Shown here in pieces: positions 1 through 12,451 of a stretch of 64,000 nt of DNA; positions within the stretch are counted from its first letter, which is position 1; each line of letters opens with the position of its first letter. The position numbers and the translations under genes are program-made. Source of the DNA: Anastatus disparis (lineage: Eukaryota; Arthropoda; Insecta; Hymenoptera; Eupelmidae); assembly GCA_017163975.1 (NCBI GenBank), contig JAFFSR010000033.1:266501-330500 (forward strand). The letters run 5' to 3'. The notes under the pieces were generated by a model that saw only the letters and a list, made by a program, of their open reading frames with translations, searched no databases and was not told the origin of the DNA.

Positions 1-300
1 CAATGCTAAATTATAACACTTGCGTATCAGAAAGCACTAAAAATACACATTATGAAGTTGTCTTTGGACGTCTAGCTAGACTACCATCAACCGATCCATT
101 TCGCGAAGGAGATTTTTTACCTACATATAAAGGGAATATGATAAATTTAGTAACACGATAAAACAGCTTTAGAACGTTAGATTACGATAACCTAGTACAA
201 TCTAAACATAATTCAAAAAAATACTACGATAAACATCTAAATCCGCGAAATTTCAAAGTAGGAGATTTCGTCTTCCTACAAAGCGGCCTTGAACCAAAAA
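1..300 (+). pseudogene. Gypsy integrase C-terminal fragment
   Basis: The fragment enters from the window edge. It reads as the end of a Gypsy-type integrase: a VFGRLARLPS block (the usual 'ELxFGRxxxxPS' motif after the catalytic core), a K/Y-rich YYDKH segment and a VGDFVFL block, the SH3-like end of Gypsy integrases. An in-frame TAA at 159-161 interrupts it. It lies directly upstream of the glycoprotein remnant on the same strand, the usual pol-env order. The motif match to Gypsy is good; the element is dead and its 5' part is outside the window. Confidence 0.7.
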
Positions 301-394
301 AAACTAACATCCTTTTTATGATTACAGATAAGTCTAATATTTAAACTGCTTATCCTAATCCATTCTTCTCAAGGGTGAATTGGGCGTGGTTGTA

Positions 395-1858
395 GGTCTA
401 AACGTTTGAATGTGACGACTTTGTCATTGCAAGATGTGGGAGAATGTGACATCCCCAACGCATCCATAAACGTAACCTGCCAATATATACAACTACCACA
501 AGTCAACGAATTCAAGGATACAATTGTGAAACAGTGCAAACTTGAAATACATAGAACAATTTATTATTGCGGTATGCACTCGCATGTATCTATTGTGAAT
601 AACGGCGAAACCAGTTATATTTACGATATAAGTAGAAGTGCGTGCGGAAATTTACATCGATCAGGTACCTTTAGATTAGGAAATTCACATGTAATTAACG
701 GCGTTAGAGTGAATTATTCTGTAACACACGGTATTTTGTTGGCAGGCTCTCTTACTTCAGGCGGTGCCTGTGATGGAGCGGGATATTCCGATCCTTACGG
801 AACATGGTCTTCCGTAGTAGTTTAGGGTCAAGTTACAATAAATGAATGAATATATAGGTGGTGTACGTTGAAAAACATATACGAACTCAAATGAAGGAGC
901 TATATCGAGATGTAGTGACACAAAAATATAGCTTAGCTACTCAAGCTCCTGATGAATTTGCCTATGATCTAATGAGAGGACCCGGCTATATGGCAGTTGA
1001 AGCGGGCGAAGTAGTGCACATCGTTAAATGCATACCCGTTGAAGTAAAAATTTAACATGTGATTCGTGTTATGCCGAATTACAAGTTCGAAGGAATAATC
1101 ACAAATACTATCTAATACCAACGACCCATATTTTAAAAACCAAAGGAACGAGAATGCCGCGCTATGCATTGCTTCCGTCATATTATTTAGTCGGAGATGC
1201 ATGGTACAAAATCATGCCAAGACCAACTGAAGCTGTAATACCAGTCGTATTAAAACCAAATTCTAAGCCGACTTGAAATTACGTGAGCCCTACAGAATTA
1301 GCCACAAGTGGGATATATACAGAATCCGACCTAGAACAACTTGGGGAAAGGATTATATTCTCAGTCAAAAGACCAGCCATTTTGAACGATATTGCTAAAG
1401 AAATGCAAGGACATCCAGTCGCGGATAATGAAGGATCCATATTAAAATTACTTAATGCAGATGCTGTGGAAAAGATAATTGACAGCACCTGGAATCGTTT
1501 TTCGTCAAGGTTCATAACATTCGGAACCGCCAGTGCTGGCGTTTTCATGATCCTGATGATAATTCAAATAATAAAAATTATCGACATAATAATCCATGAT
1601 ATTGCATTACATGCAGTGTATGGATGATCAATACATTTAATCGGAGCATTATGGAGTTCAGTGACGCACTTCCTAATCTACCTTGGAAGGCCTACAACAT
1701 GTGACAAATTCATACCGAAAGAGACAATAGATCTCGAAGCAGCAAACACATCAATAGAAAGAAATCAAGGCAATATTCCGAAGCCCAAGCAAGGAATTAC
1801 AAAAACTACGTCATCCACTAAGGAAGCAACTAAATCTTATTTCAGTTTAGAACAGTAA
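395..1858 (+). pseudogene. Chuvirus-type envelope glycoprotein remnant in a Gypsy element
   Basis: Four conserved blocks follow one another with breaks between them. The first (about 406-825) has the N-terminal block around VGECDIPN and a Cys-rich CGMHSH motif and ends at a TAG. The second (858-1055) contains the PDEFAYDL and GPGYMAV blocks. The third (about 1056-1275) is in another frame and ends in TGA. The fourth (1283-1858) holds a hydrophobic Ile-rich span near 1540-1600 that looks like the transmembrane segment, a TGA near 1625, and a basic tail. The blocks match the glycoprotein family of chuviruses (Jingchuvirales), known as captured env genes in insect LTR elements. The stretch between the first two blocks is too short, so the middle ectodomain is probably deleted. 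It cannot encode an intact protein. Confidence 0.75.
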
Positions 1859-3023
1859 GCGATTTATCATGACTTGAGGACTTAAGATTTTTACTCAGAG
1901 TTATGCTTCCTATTTCGTCAAACTTTTCCTCCTAGCAAGCGTTTTTCGGTGGTGGTGAAATGTCATCTATAATAATAGAAAAACTTTTTAAAAATTCTCT
2001 TCATCCCAAAAAATAAAACATATTCTAACATAAGATTAGTCTATAGAAAAGCCAAACTAGGCGATAAAAAAATTTAAGAACTACAGCCTTTGCAAGTGTG
2101 AGTGCACCATGGAGGGGCCGTCGCACCAAGTAAATTCCCATTACAGAACGTGCGTATACGCATATATATATATATATATATATATGAGTTGTATACTTTT
2201 ATGCGAGTTCAAATAAAATAAGTAACAATCTATACAACTTGTATCAAAATATGAAACTTAATCCGCATACCTGAAATTTCATGAATTTTCATTGTTATTT
2301 TGAAACAAGAAAAATACTTAATCCGTTTATACAATAGCCATCGTATCTGCATAAAGCGAATAATAAAGCATTTCTTTTGTTCTTTTCTTTTAAAATAAAA
2401 TTTAATACTTCTTTATATATATTCATAAACCGCCCGAAAAATAGTTTTCATAATCTTCGTTTTATTCTGTAAAAGAAAAAAACCAAAGATACTTGCAGCC
2501 ATCAATACAGCTGAAAGCTATAAAAATTCCTTTGCCGAACAGATACGGAAATCTATCGTACTATCTATATATATATATATACATACACATGCACGACAAC
2601 ACTTGTAAAAAAAGAAGATATTCATTTTTACAAAACAAATATTTTCATTATTAAAGCATAATTTTATTACAATAAGAAATATGTTATTATATATACCATT
2701 ATTTTTTAATAATAATTAAAAACAATGAAATTTCCTTTTTGCAAATAAATTAAACATGCGAGAATTTTTACACAGAATACATGTATAAGCGAGATGGATT
2801 TCACTTTTATTTTTATATCATTACTATCCTATATAAAAACGTTAATTGAGAAAAACAATTACCGTTCAAATAATATTCTATGATTTCCCAGTCTATACAG
2901 GACACTTGTAGCATAACACACGTGCAAGCTATATAACTCGTCGCTCGCACTGTCTTGCAGGAATATCTGCCTTTTAAAATTTTGAAAAGAAATTATTTTC
3001 TCGAAATATTATTTACCTGCAAT
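1859..3023. other. AT-rich non-coding stretch
   Basis: No gene is supported here. The first ~150 bases may still belong to the 3' end of the Gypsy element (a purine-rich GGTGGTGGTG lies near 1950), but no LTR partner is in the window. Short (TA)n microsatellites lie at about 2161-2185 and 2565-2581. Confidence 0.5.
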
Positions 3024-5701
3024 TGTTCTTCTTTCTTCAGGCGAATCATAAAAAAATAGAAGACACTAAATAATTTAAGAAAAATATAGAAAAGCGAAAT
3101 AAAAAAAGAAAAAATAAGCGAACGATATTTTGGATTATATAGGAAATAATATAAACTTAATCAAGTGCGATATAGCACTATATTAAATTATTAAGTTTAA
3201 ACAATATTGCAACTAGAATTAGTTAATAAAAGAGATGTTTCTATTTTCGATTTCTGATAAAATCTTTAAATCATATAAAATATAGGGTTATAATATATCA
3301 TTAAATAGATAATTTTAATTGCAATATTGTTTAGATAAGTAAATTAGGAAATAATTATTTAACAACATTTTATAGCTATTTTCAATAATTTAGAATAATT
3401 TGTAAAAGACTAAGAGACAGAGTTGTGTTGCATTAAGGGAAGTGGTATTATCTTTTAGATGTATCCCCTTTTAGTCCAGTCATTCTACGAAATTTCATGA
3501 CTTAATTTATTACAGATATTTGAAGGTGGGAAATCATTGGGAGGGGGGGTTAACATAATATTATTTACAAAGAAAAGGCCGCTTTATTAATTAATAAATA
3601 TTTAAATTATTAAAAATATATTATTTAAAAGCTTTAAGAGGACGCTGTATCTCTCTATCCTTTTCTAATTAAAAAATGTAAATTTTTGGGAAAACTAGTT
3701 ATTATTGATAAAAATTAAGGGTTGTCCGCTACTTGTTTAGTAAAAATTAATATTTTCTCTGATGAGGACCAACTAATTTTATTGCTTTTTTTTCAAGTAA
3801 AGTTTGACATACTTAAATAACGTATTCTCTAGCCTTACTTAGGATTTTGTAAGTATGTCAAACTTTACTTGAAAAAAAAGCAACAAAATTAATTGGTCCT
3901 CATCAGAGAAAATATTACTTTTTACTAAACAAGTAGCGGACAACCTTTAATTTCTATCAATAATCACTAGATTTTCAAAAAAACTTACATTTTTCAATTA
4001 GAAAAGGATAGAGAGATACAGCGTCCCCTTAAAACACTACAAGAAATTATAATAATAAGAAAATGTAAGTATTAATGTTGAAAATTTTCATATGGTTACA
4101 TAATTGAAGATTTTCCGGCATTTCCCAATTTTCCAGGGGGCTGAAAATAAGCCCATTTTTAATATTTTCTCGAGTTACCCCAGATTAAAAAAAAAAGAAG
4201 GTTCTACGTTGTCTAGAAGCCGAGATATTGCATTTTTTTTCGCGGTCCCCGCTCGAGGCAACGATATCCTAATACTCGCCGCGCGGAAAACGAAGCTGAA
4301 GCCACTCTCACCAAGACCATTTTGCAGATGTACCTATCACTTTAAAGATGTAGAAAATCATATTCATGGGATTAATTGTATAACTATTTATTGCATTCAA
4401 AAATATAAGTCTTCATTGAAATTTCCTGAAAGTTTCAACTCTTAATGTTTATAAATAACGGAGATATGAATTTAAAAAAAAAATGTTATCTCCGTTAGTA
4501 TTGATCGCAGAAAATACTTTTTTTTTTTTTTTTAAATGCGTTTTTGAAATAGCTATCAAATGAGACTAATTAGAAGTCCGTATGACAAAAAACCAAAAAG
4601 TTATTCCATTTATTTATAAGCAAAAAAATAGCCTAATTTTACATTAACTGTTTAACAATAATTTTTTTAAAAAATTATTAATTTCTTCGACTTAACTTAT
4701 ACTTTAAACTTTGAAGAATCCATTTCACTTTGTTAAATGTCGGAAAATTCACAATGTTCTGTCTTATGATTGTTTAAATAAATCTTCTTTGGGATAAACA
4801 GTTGCAATTATTCATAAACTATCAAACCGATCGGGCTGAAATTTTTTATGCTTATAAAGACCCATAATGGCCTCACCGACAATGTATTATAAATCACTTA
4901 TAGCAATTATTATAAAAGTTATTAACATTTATAAAACAGTGTAAAAATGAGTGTTTTTCGCCATTATCCGGAAAAGTTGTAGACCAATTTTCACGTACCC
5001 AATAATGAAATTTTAGGTCGTTTTAATGCCTATAACTTTTATTAATAACATTTTTCTCTAAAACGTTATTTGAAAATTATAGGGCAAAACATCGTTATTT
5101 TCAGACTTTGATCGTTGTTTATAAAAAAATAGGGCAAATCTAGCTGTATCTTTTTATTTATTTATCATCTACTAACCCCCCCCCCCAATGATTTCCCACC
5201 TTCAAATATCTGTAATAAATTAAGTCATGAAATTTCGTAGAATGACTGGACTAAAAGGGGATACATCTAAAAGATAATACCACTTCCCTTAATGCAACAC
5301 AACTCTGTCTCTTAGTCTTTTACAAATTATTCTAAATTATTGAAAATAGCTATAAAATGTTGTTAAATAATTATTTCCTAATTTACTTATCTAAACAATA
5401 TTGCAATTAAAATTATCTATTTAATGATATATTATAACCCTATATTTTATATGATTTGAAAATTTTATCAGAAATCGAAAATAGAAACATCTCTTTTATT
5501 AACTAATTCTAGTTGCAATATTGTTTAAATTTAATAATTTAATATAGTGCTATATCGCACTTGATTAAGTTTATATTATTTCCTATATAATCCAAAATAT
5601 CGTTCGCTTATTTTTTCTTTTTTTATTTCGCTTTTCTATATTTTTCTTAAATTATTTAGTGTCTTCTATTTTTTTATGATTCGCCTGAAGAAAGAAGAAC
5701 A
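3024..5701. mobile_element. Foldback element with ~529-bp terminal inverted repeats
   Basis: Bases 3024-3552 and 5173-5701 are near-perfect reverse complements. The outer ends read TGTTCTTCTTTCTTCAGGCG and its complement; the inner ends run into a G-run on one side and a C-run on the other. The 1.6-kb interior has no convincing ORF but contains a second hairpin at 3634-4032. I see no target-site duplication (flanks ..GCAAT and TATAC..). The architecture fits a non-autonomous foldback or long-TIR DNA transposon of unknown superfamily. Confidence 0.85.
3634..4032. repeat. Inner ~400-bp hairpin
   Basis: Two arms of roughly 190 bases, starting TTAAGAGGACGCTGTATC and ending with its near complement, fold around a short spacer near 3825-3840. 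The hairpin sits entirely inside the larger foldback element, just inside its left arm, so it is either a nested insertion or part of that element's design. Confidence 0.85.
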
Positions 5702-6319
5702 TATACATACACAGGGTGAGACAGGCATACAATTACTACGATCGCTTTACAAGGGATAGTAGCTTATTTGCTTGCAAGTTTTTACGCTTAATTTAAATTT
5801 TAAATATGGAATTTTTTTTTATTTTACGTCTAACTCTTTCATAAGTTGAAATTATTATTTTATCTTATATATTTTTATATTGACGAGTCCAAAACAAAAG
5901 GGAAGTAAATGCATATTAATTAAAAATTTTCGAGGAAAATATTTTTTTTTTTGAATATTAAGAGAAAACCGCATATGATTACTAAGGTCGTTTTGCGAGG
6001 GACAATAATTTTCGAAGTCAGTTTTCTTAGCTAGTTAAAATCTTTTTTTATTTTTAATTTTATATAATTTTAAAATCTATTATCTTATTTTATGAAGTCA
6101 CGTTTCACAAATGTATATGTAAAGGAAAATATATTATTATTGCATTTTGATATTTTATAATTCCACAAATACTTCAGGTTGGAAAAACTTAGTTTTTCTC
6201 AGCTAATGAAAGAGTTTTACTTGTAATACTTGTCATTTCATATCTTAAAAATAAAAAAAAATCAATTCATTAATTATTATCAAATTATCTTACACTTTCT
6301 TTATGAATATTTAACTTTG
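5702..6319. other. AT-rich non-coding stretch
   Basis: T-rich and A-rich runs with no ORF, RNA gene or repeat pair that I can support. Confidence 0.5.
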
Positions 6320-7230
6320 GAATTTATGAAAATTCAAGTCTCTGTCTTTATCTCTCCGTCGCCGTCTCTGTCTTCCCGTCTTCGTGACTCCGTCTCCTTT
6401 TCTCCGTCTCCGCCATTGCATCTCTCCGTCTCCGTTTCTCGGTCTTTCCGTCTTCGTCTCTATGTCTCCGTTCTTTCGTCTTTGTCCCCGTTTTTTCATC
6501 TTTGTCTTTTCGTTTTCGTTCCCCCGTCTTTGTCTCCGTCTCTCCGTCTTTGTGTCTTCGTCTCTGTCTCTATTTCTCCATCTTCCTGTCTTTCCATCTC
6601 TCTCTCCGTCTCTCCGTCTCTATCTCCGTCTTCGTCTCTCCATCTTTGTTTCTCCGTCTTCGTTTCTCCGTCTCCGTATGCCTCCGTGTTTCTGTCTCCG
6701 TCTCTTCGGTTTCGTTCTTCCATCTTTGTCTCTTTGTCTCCGCTTTTTAATCTTTGTCTGTTCGTTTCTGTTCCTCTATCTTTGTCTCTCCGTCTTCGTC
6801 TCTATGTCTCCGTCTCTCCGTATTCGTCTTTTCGTCTCCGTGTGTTTCTATTTCTCTGTATCCGTTCTTCTGTCTCCGTCTGTTCGTCTTCGTTCTTCTA
6901 TTTTTATCTCTTCGTCTCCGTTTTTTCGTGTTTGTCTATTTGTCTCTATTTCTCTGTCTTTGTCTCTTTGTCTCTGTTCATCAGTCTTTTTCTCTTTGTT
7001 TCCGTCTTTGTCTCTTTTTCAATTTCTCTATTCCTCCGTCTACGTCTCTCCGCCTCCATTCTTTCATTTTCGTCTCTCCGTCTCTTCCTTTCCATCTCTC
7101 TGTTTCCGTTTATTCATCCTCGTTCCTCTGTCCTGTGTCCCATTTTCCCGTCTCTGTTTTTTCGTCTGCATGTCCGTCTCCCTGTCTTCCTTTTTATGAA
7201 ATCGTTCCGTGATTCCGATGCCGCCCTTTG
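6320..7230. repeat. Degenerate pyrimidine-rich satellite (GTCTCC/GTCTTT hexamers)
   Basis: About 900 bases are built from variants of GTCTCCGTCTTC, GTCTCTCCGTCTTT and similar on the + strand. Because the period is near 6, several frames stay open for hundreds of bases as Ser/Leu/Phe-rich (+) or Arg/Glu/Asp-rich (-) translations. These are compositional artefacts. The strand asymmetry is extreme: almost pure C/T on one strand. Confidence 0.9.
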
Positions 7231-7291
7231 ACTCTGTTTCTTTAATTCTGTTCATACACGTACGTCTATACATTGATGCTGATGTTTTAGT

Positions 7292-7312
7292 TGATGATGA
7301 TGATGATGATGA
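7292..7312. repeat. (GAT)n microsatellite
   Basis: Seven uninterrupted GAT-type trinucleotides. Confidence 0.9.
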
Positions 7313-7392
7313 TCATGATTATTGTTTAATGAATTTCAAATTTTACGTTGTGTTCCAGATCTGTTTATAGGACTCATCAGTAAAGCTTTGTG

Positions 7393-7620
7393 AAAGAAGA
7401 CAATCTAAATAAATAGCCATTGTTATAGTTTATTCTGATTTAAAAAAAAATTTTTAGATAAATATTTTCACTTCCGAACTTTTATTTGTAATCAATTAGA
7501 AGCATTTTGAGAAATCATCAATCAAAGCTTTTATTAAGGGCGCATCAAGGCTCGATTCCATAGCGATTATTTTTAATTATATTTTCTTGTATTATTTGAT
7601 TTATTTAGATTGTCTTCTTT
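7393..7620. repeat. Short inverted-repeat element (22-bp arms)
   Basis: A perfect 22-base inverted repeat, AAAGAAGACAATCTAAATAA plus two bases, occurs at 7393-7414 and in reverse complement at 7599-7620. This may be a small MITE or a remnant. No target duplication was identified. Confidence 0.55.
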
Positions 7621-7714
7621 ATTATAACAGATCTTACTTTAGAATTATACTTTTGATAATAATTTTAGTTCATTTTTGCTTAGCAATAAGATTAATATCC
7701 GCGTTCAATTAATT

Positions 7715-8570
7715 ACCCAGCGCTTACAATAGCAGTCGTGTTATTTTTATTATACAACGTTTATAATAAAAGTCTTGTTTTATCAATAACACCGTGCTCA
7801 CATTGTCGGTCGCGTTCCCTTAACTACACAGCGTTTAAAATGGCAACCGTTAATACTTAATTACACAGCGCTTACAATAGCAGCCGCGTATTTTCAACCA
7901 AACAGCGCTCAAAATAGCAGCCGCAATTTGTAACTACACAGCGTTTAAAATAGCAACCGTTAATTCTTAACTACACAGTGCTTACAATAGCAGCCGCGTT
8001 TTCTTAACCACACAGCGCTCAAAATAGCAGCCGCGAATTTGTAACTGCACGCTCAAAATAGCAACTGTGAATTCTTAACTACACAGCGCTTACAATAGCA
8101 GCCGCATTTTTTTAACTACACAGCGCTCAAAATAGCAGCCGCGAATTTGTTATTACACAGCGCTCACAATAGTTGTTGGTTTTTTAACTACACAGCATTG
8201 ACAATAGCAGCCGCGGTTTTTTAATCTTAGTGCTCAAAATAGTAGCTGTGTTTTGAAACCAGATAGTGCTCTGAAAAGCAGTCGCGAATTTCTAATTACA
8301 CAGCGCTTATAATAGTTGTTGCGTTTTTCATCTTTAGCTCTAAGAATAGCAGTCGCGTTTTTTAAACCAGATAGTGCTCTGAAAAGCAGTCGTAAATTTC
8401 TAATTACACAGCACTTACAGTAGTTTTAGCGTTCTTCCCCATTATAACACTTACAATGGCAGCCATGTTTTTTTAAATATACAGCATTTGAAAAAGCAAT
8501 CGCGTTTTTTCAATGGCACAGAACTAACAATAACAGCCGTGATTTTTAACTCCACAGTGCTGAACTCTAC
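7715..8570. repeat. 36-37-bp minisatellite, about 21 units
   Basis: Tandem units of the form ACACAGCGCTTACAATAGCA followed by a GCCGCG block and a T-rich linker. Two unit types (CGCTTACAATAGC and CGCTCAAAATAGC) alternate through part of the array, suggesting a ~74-bp higher-order unit. Units diverge toward the right end, where they become AGTGCTCTGAAAAGCAGTCG. Confidence 0.9.
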
Positions 8571-8880
8571 TTCATAATTTTGAATTTTTTTATATTTAAT
8601 GTTATTTTAGAGTTTCAAATATGTTTGATTTTTTTTCTTTTTCGTTATATTTAATTATTCTATTGTGGTTTTTATAATATTTCTTTGTAAACGATTTATA
8701 GTTTTATAGTATAGACCATTTTATCTTTCACTTTTCTTGATTTTTCTGTTAGTAATATTTCCAATTCTATTTTATTAGTCGTTCTCTTAAGTGCCACGTA
8801 TAAGTGCTTATGACCGAAAATTGGTATTGGTAAATGCACTCCTACTTTTTCAAATGATTGTCCTTGCTACTTATTAATAG

Positions 8881-10057
8881 CACAGGCCCACAAAAAACAA
8901 AAAGTTGTCGGTTCTGGGATGGAGACTATACTTTCCTTTTGTATGTTCTCCCGCTGAATCCGAATCCGGCGTCAAAAGTAGGGGGTTGGCCGCATATTTT
9001 AAACATAACCTCAAAAAACTGTCAAAAACCCATGTTTCTGTGGAAAAACATGATAAGAAAAAATCAAAATTATTCCAGCTCATCAAAAACACTCTATTTT
9101 TATGCATTTTGGCCGGCTGAATCCAAATTTGTTAGCAAAATCCTTTTACCGCCTTCACATATTAAATTAGGGCTGATAAAACAATTTCTTAAAGCTCTCG
9201 ATAAAGAAGGGCGATGCTTGAAATACTTAGAAACCATCTTTACGAATATAACTCTGGTTAAATTAAAGAAAAGTATCTTTGACGGACCTCAAATTCGCTA
9301 AATGTTCAGGGACGAAGAATTTGTCAAAAGCATGAATGATACCGAGAAGGCAGCCTGATTGAGTTTTAAAGATGTTGCAACAAAATTTCTTGGTAACAAT
9401 AAAGATGAGAACTACAAGAGCATCGTAGAAACTTTCATACAAAATTTCAAAAAATTAGGTTGCTTAATCAATTTTAAACTCCACTTTCTCGATTCGCACA
9501 TCGATAAATTTCCACCAGTCCTAGGTGACCACAGTGAAGAGTATGGTGAAAGAATTAATCAGGATATGAAGGAATTTAAACGTATATGGCAAGGAAAATG
9601 TAGCGTAAACATGATGGCAGACTATTGCTGGATGCTAAAAAGAGAAGTACAACCTAATAAGAAAAAGAAGCGTAGGAATCCTTTGCATAGGTCGTTCGAA
9701 GACAAGCGTATACGCAAGCGTAAGTCAATTTAGCTCTTGTGCAAATTGACTTTTGAGTAGTTTTTTGGTTATCTTCAAAACTAGTCGGTCAAATCTCTTT
9801 TTCCATAACAAATGTAGATTCAACAGGCCAAAATACAAAAAAATAAAACGTTTTTGATGTGCTGGAATCAATGTGTTTTGTTCTTCTCACGTTTTTCCAC
9901 AGAAACACGGTTTTTTGATAGTTTTTTAAGGTTATGTTCAAAATATGCGGCTAACCCCCTACTTATGACGTCGGATTAGGATTTAGTGAAAAAATACAAA
10001 AGAAAAGTATAGTCTCCATCACAGAACCGACAACTTTTTGTTTTTTGTGGGCCTGTG
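8881..10057. mobile_element. 1.18-kb TIR DNA transposon, TSD TAG, inserted in the Helitron helicase
   Basis: The ends are CACAGGCCCACAAAAAACAA and its reverse complement. Imperfect TIR similarity reaches ~250 bases inward on each side. The trinucleotide TAG flanks both ends (8878-8880 and 10058-10060). Removing the element plus one TAG rejoins the helicase codons so that the block before motif VI reads through in frame, which confirms the boundaries. A 3-bp duplication and CAC- termini are reminiscent of CACTA/EnSpm-like elements, but the superfamily is not established. Confidence 0.85.
9150..9733 (+). pseudogene. Remnant ORF of the TIR transposon
   Basis: One frame carries a coherent protein remnant with in-frame stops at 9299-9301 and 9356-9358. 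Recognisable blocks are PPSHIKLGLIKQFLKALDKE, FDGPQIR, a LSFKDV...FLGN segment, HFLDSHIDKFP and MMADYCWMLKR, followed by a Lys/Arg-rich tail. I associate this combination of blocks (HFLxSHxxxFP, GER..QD, MMADYCW) with uncharacterised, transposon-linked proteins of arthropods and cnidarians. The enzymatic role is unknown to me. It could be a truncated transposase or an accessory protein. Confidence 0.55.
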
Positions 10058-12224
10058 TAGTCATTACATGAGCAAGTTTCACAGGAAATTGTTTTCTGGT
10101 TATCTAGAATGGCAGTTCATCATTTGCAAATAAGGTCATACGTGGTAAGAATATAGTGATCCTTTTTCTACTCCCTGTTAATATTAGTGCAACAATAGTA
10201 AATTGTTTTAATGTCGTGATTACTAATCGGGTTCTGTTACAAAGTCCTTCATTCAAATGAAAATTTTTCGTAAGCATTACTATAGCTCCTTTTTTTAATT
10301 GTAATCTATGTGGATGTAAACCGTCGAGCGTTAAAGAATTTAAAATTTCTGTTTGCGAAATTGCGTCTGAATTTTCGTTATTTGCATCTTTTGCAGAGTC
10401 AATGCTCAAGTATTCTACTACTGGTTTATTTATTTTTGATAACATTTTTTCATTCATTTCTGTTACATCAACGTTTTTCGGTGCTAACATAATATTTTCG
10501 TAATAGTCACAATTTTCAATATTTATATTATGCCCGTAAATTTCATCAATTAGATTGCCATTTGACAATATTTCTTTCGGGATTGGTATAACTTTTTTTC
10601 CGTTTTCATATTTTGAATGAAAATTACCATTACCTATATTTAGCAACCAATTTTTAAATATATCATCTGATTCCGATAAACGTTTATTTTCTTTCAAAGA
10701 CATACATGGAAAATGTTCCCATAAATAGCTTTTTTTGACACGATTTTGTACTATCTGTGTTCTATTTTCATGTTTAACTATTTGTAATGTTTGTCTAAAA
10801 TTACCTGATATGATAAATGTTTTCCCTCCAAACGGATAATTATTATCACATATATCTTTCAACACGCGATCGACGGTTTCAAAAGCGTATTTTGATATCA
10901 TTGTGATTTCATCCCAGATAACAATTGATACATTTTTCATTTTTTTATTTATTTCGCTTTTTGCACTAATATTGCATATTGTGTCTTCAGATATGTTTAA
11001 CGGTAATTTAAATGCTGTATGTACTGACACACCGTCTTGTAATAAATTAGCCGCTATACCTGTTCATGATACAACTAAATAGTTGATTCCACGAATTTTT
11101 AGATAAGTTATAATTGTTTTTAATAAGTAGCTTTTACCACTGCTACCTGGACCATCTATATGTATATATACTTTCTAGTGCAATTTGTATTAAATGAATT
11201 CATTACTGTATTAAAAATAGCCAATTGAGCATTTGTTAGAGTATTAATGATTGACCCAATATTATTAACATTATTCACTGTGCTGTATTCAAATTCGTTA
11301 TTTTCAATATAGTTTTCTAAAGTAAATAAATTAAAGTCACTTAATGAGAATCCATCATTAATTAAAATATCATTAATTATGCTTAATGCATATTCTTTAC
11401 CTTATTGTTCATTCATTTTTTGAGGATAAAAATATATTTTATATTTTTCATATGATTCTTGAGCATTAATTAGATTGCGAAATGTACAAATGTAACCTAA
11501 TAATTGATAAAGAGCTTTTGGAAATCGAGATTGACATGATTCTTCTAAACATTCATCCCATTCATCATCGATTTTGATTAAATTTCTTGCTGTTGCTGCT
11601 TCAAAGAATGTTGGGTATGTAATTCCATTAAAAGTTTTCAAGTTTTCAAAAGATGTTGCAGCTTTCACGTGAAGCAGAAGTAATCTTAGAAAGAATCTTT
11701 CTCTTTGTTTTGGATTAACTACGTACGTTCTGGTTAGAATAGGTTTTATAGTCTTTTTTCTTTCCGTCAATGTTTTATGTATTCGATTAAAAACATAATG
11801 TATCAGAATAAAAGTAATTATGTGTCTCTGGGTCACTTTTGTCAAGTTCAAACCACGCTGTTAGTGTTGCATTTACATTTTTCTTATCAATTTCGTGTTC
11901 GGATTCTTCTTTAAAATAAACATATTAATATTATTACATATTTATTTTTTTTGTATGTGAAAGTTCACTAATATTATATTCCAATATGCGATGCATAGCT
12001 TTTAGCGGGCAAACGTATCTTGTGTTTATATATTGTTTAATTTCATCATAATACATATCTGAATCATTCGTTTCATCCGTTTTATCATTAGTATTACTTT
12101 TAGTATTTATTTCACTTGCTTTTATTTCGATAAATGCACAATCATGTCCTTTGAAGCAGTATTTAAATAAGTATTTTATAACTGCTATTGTTGAACATAA
12201 TTCAATATTAATATGACAGTTAAA

Positions 12225-12451
12225 CCAACGAAGATAGTCGCTTATAGAAGCGTACTTCTGGGTTAAATTTTTTGTCCGATACGCTGGGTAACACTTTAAC
12301 ATTGTTTGTATATCTATACATATGAAAAATTCGATATATATAGATATAAAAATACATGGGATCTAGTGACGCCCTCAGTAGCTGGGTGACTCATTTTCGG
12401 CAGAAATTTCCCATTTAAGAGTACGCTTCTATAAGCGTCTATCTTCGTTGG
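12225..12451. mobile_element. 227-bp MITE inserted in Helitron helicase, TSD TTAAA
   Basis: The ends are CCAACGAAGATAGTCGCTTA and its near reverse complement; TTAAA flanks both (12220-12224 and 12452-12456). Removing the element and one TTAAA restores the helicase reading SYNPYLILKFN-CHINIELC. A TTAA core would fit a piggyBac-type MITE; a 5-bp duplication would not. Confidence 0.8.

Noticed and set aside
4104..4445. 113-codon + frame inside the foldback element
   Set aside because: No recognisable motif, poly-Lys and poly-Phe stretches come from A/T runs, and the surroundings are a non-autonomous element.
6230..7231. Long + strand frame (333 codons) and other long frames on both strands
   Set aside because: All arise from the GTCTCC/GTCTTT satellite; period near 6 keeps frames open. 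Composition is Ser/Leu/Phe or Arg/Glu/Asp only.
10310..10492. + strand frame over the Helitron
   Set aside because: Shadow of the minus-strand helicase, which shows family motifs.
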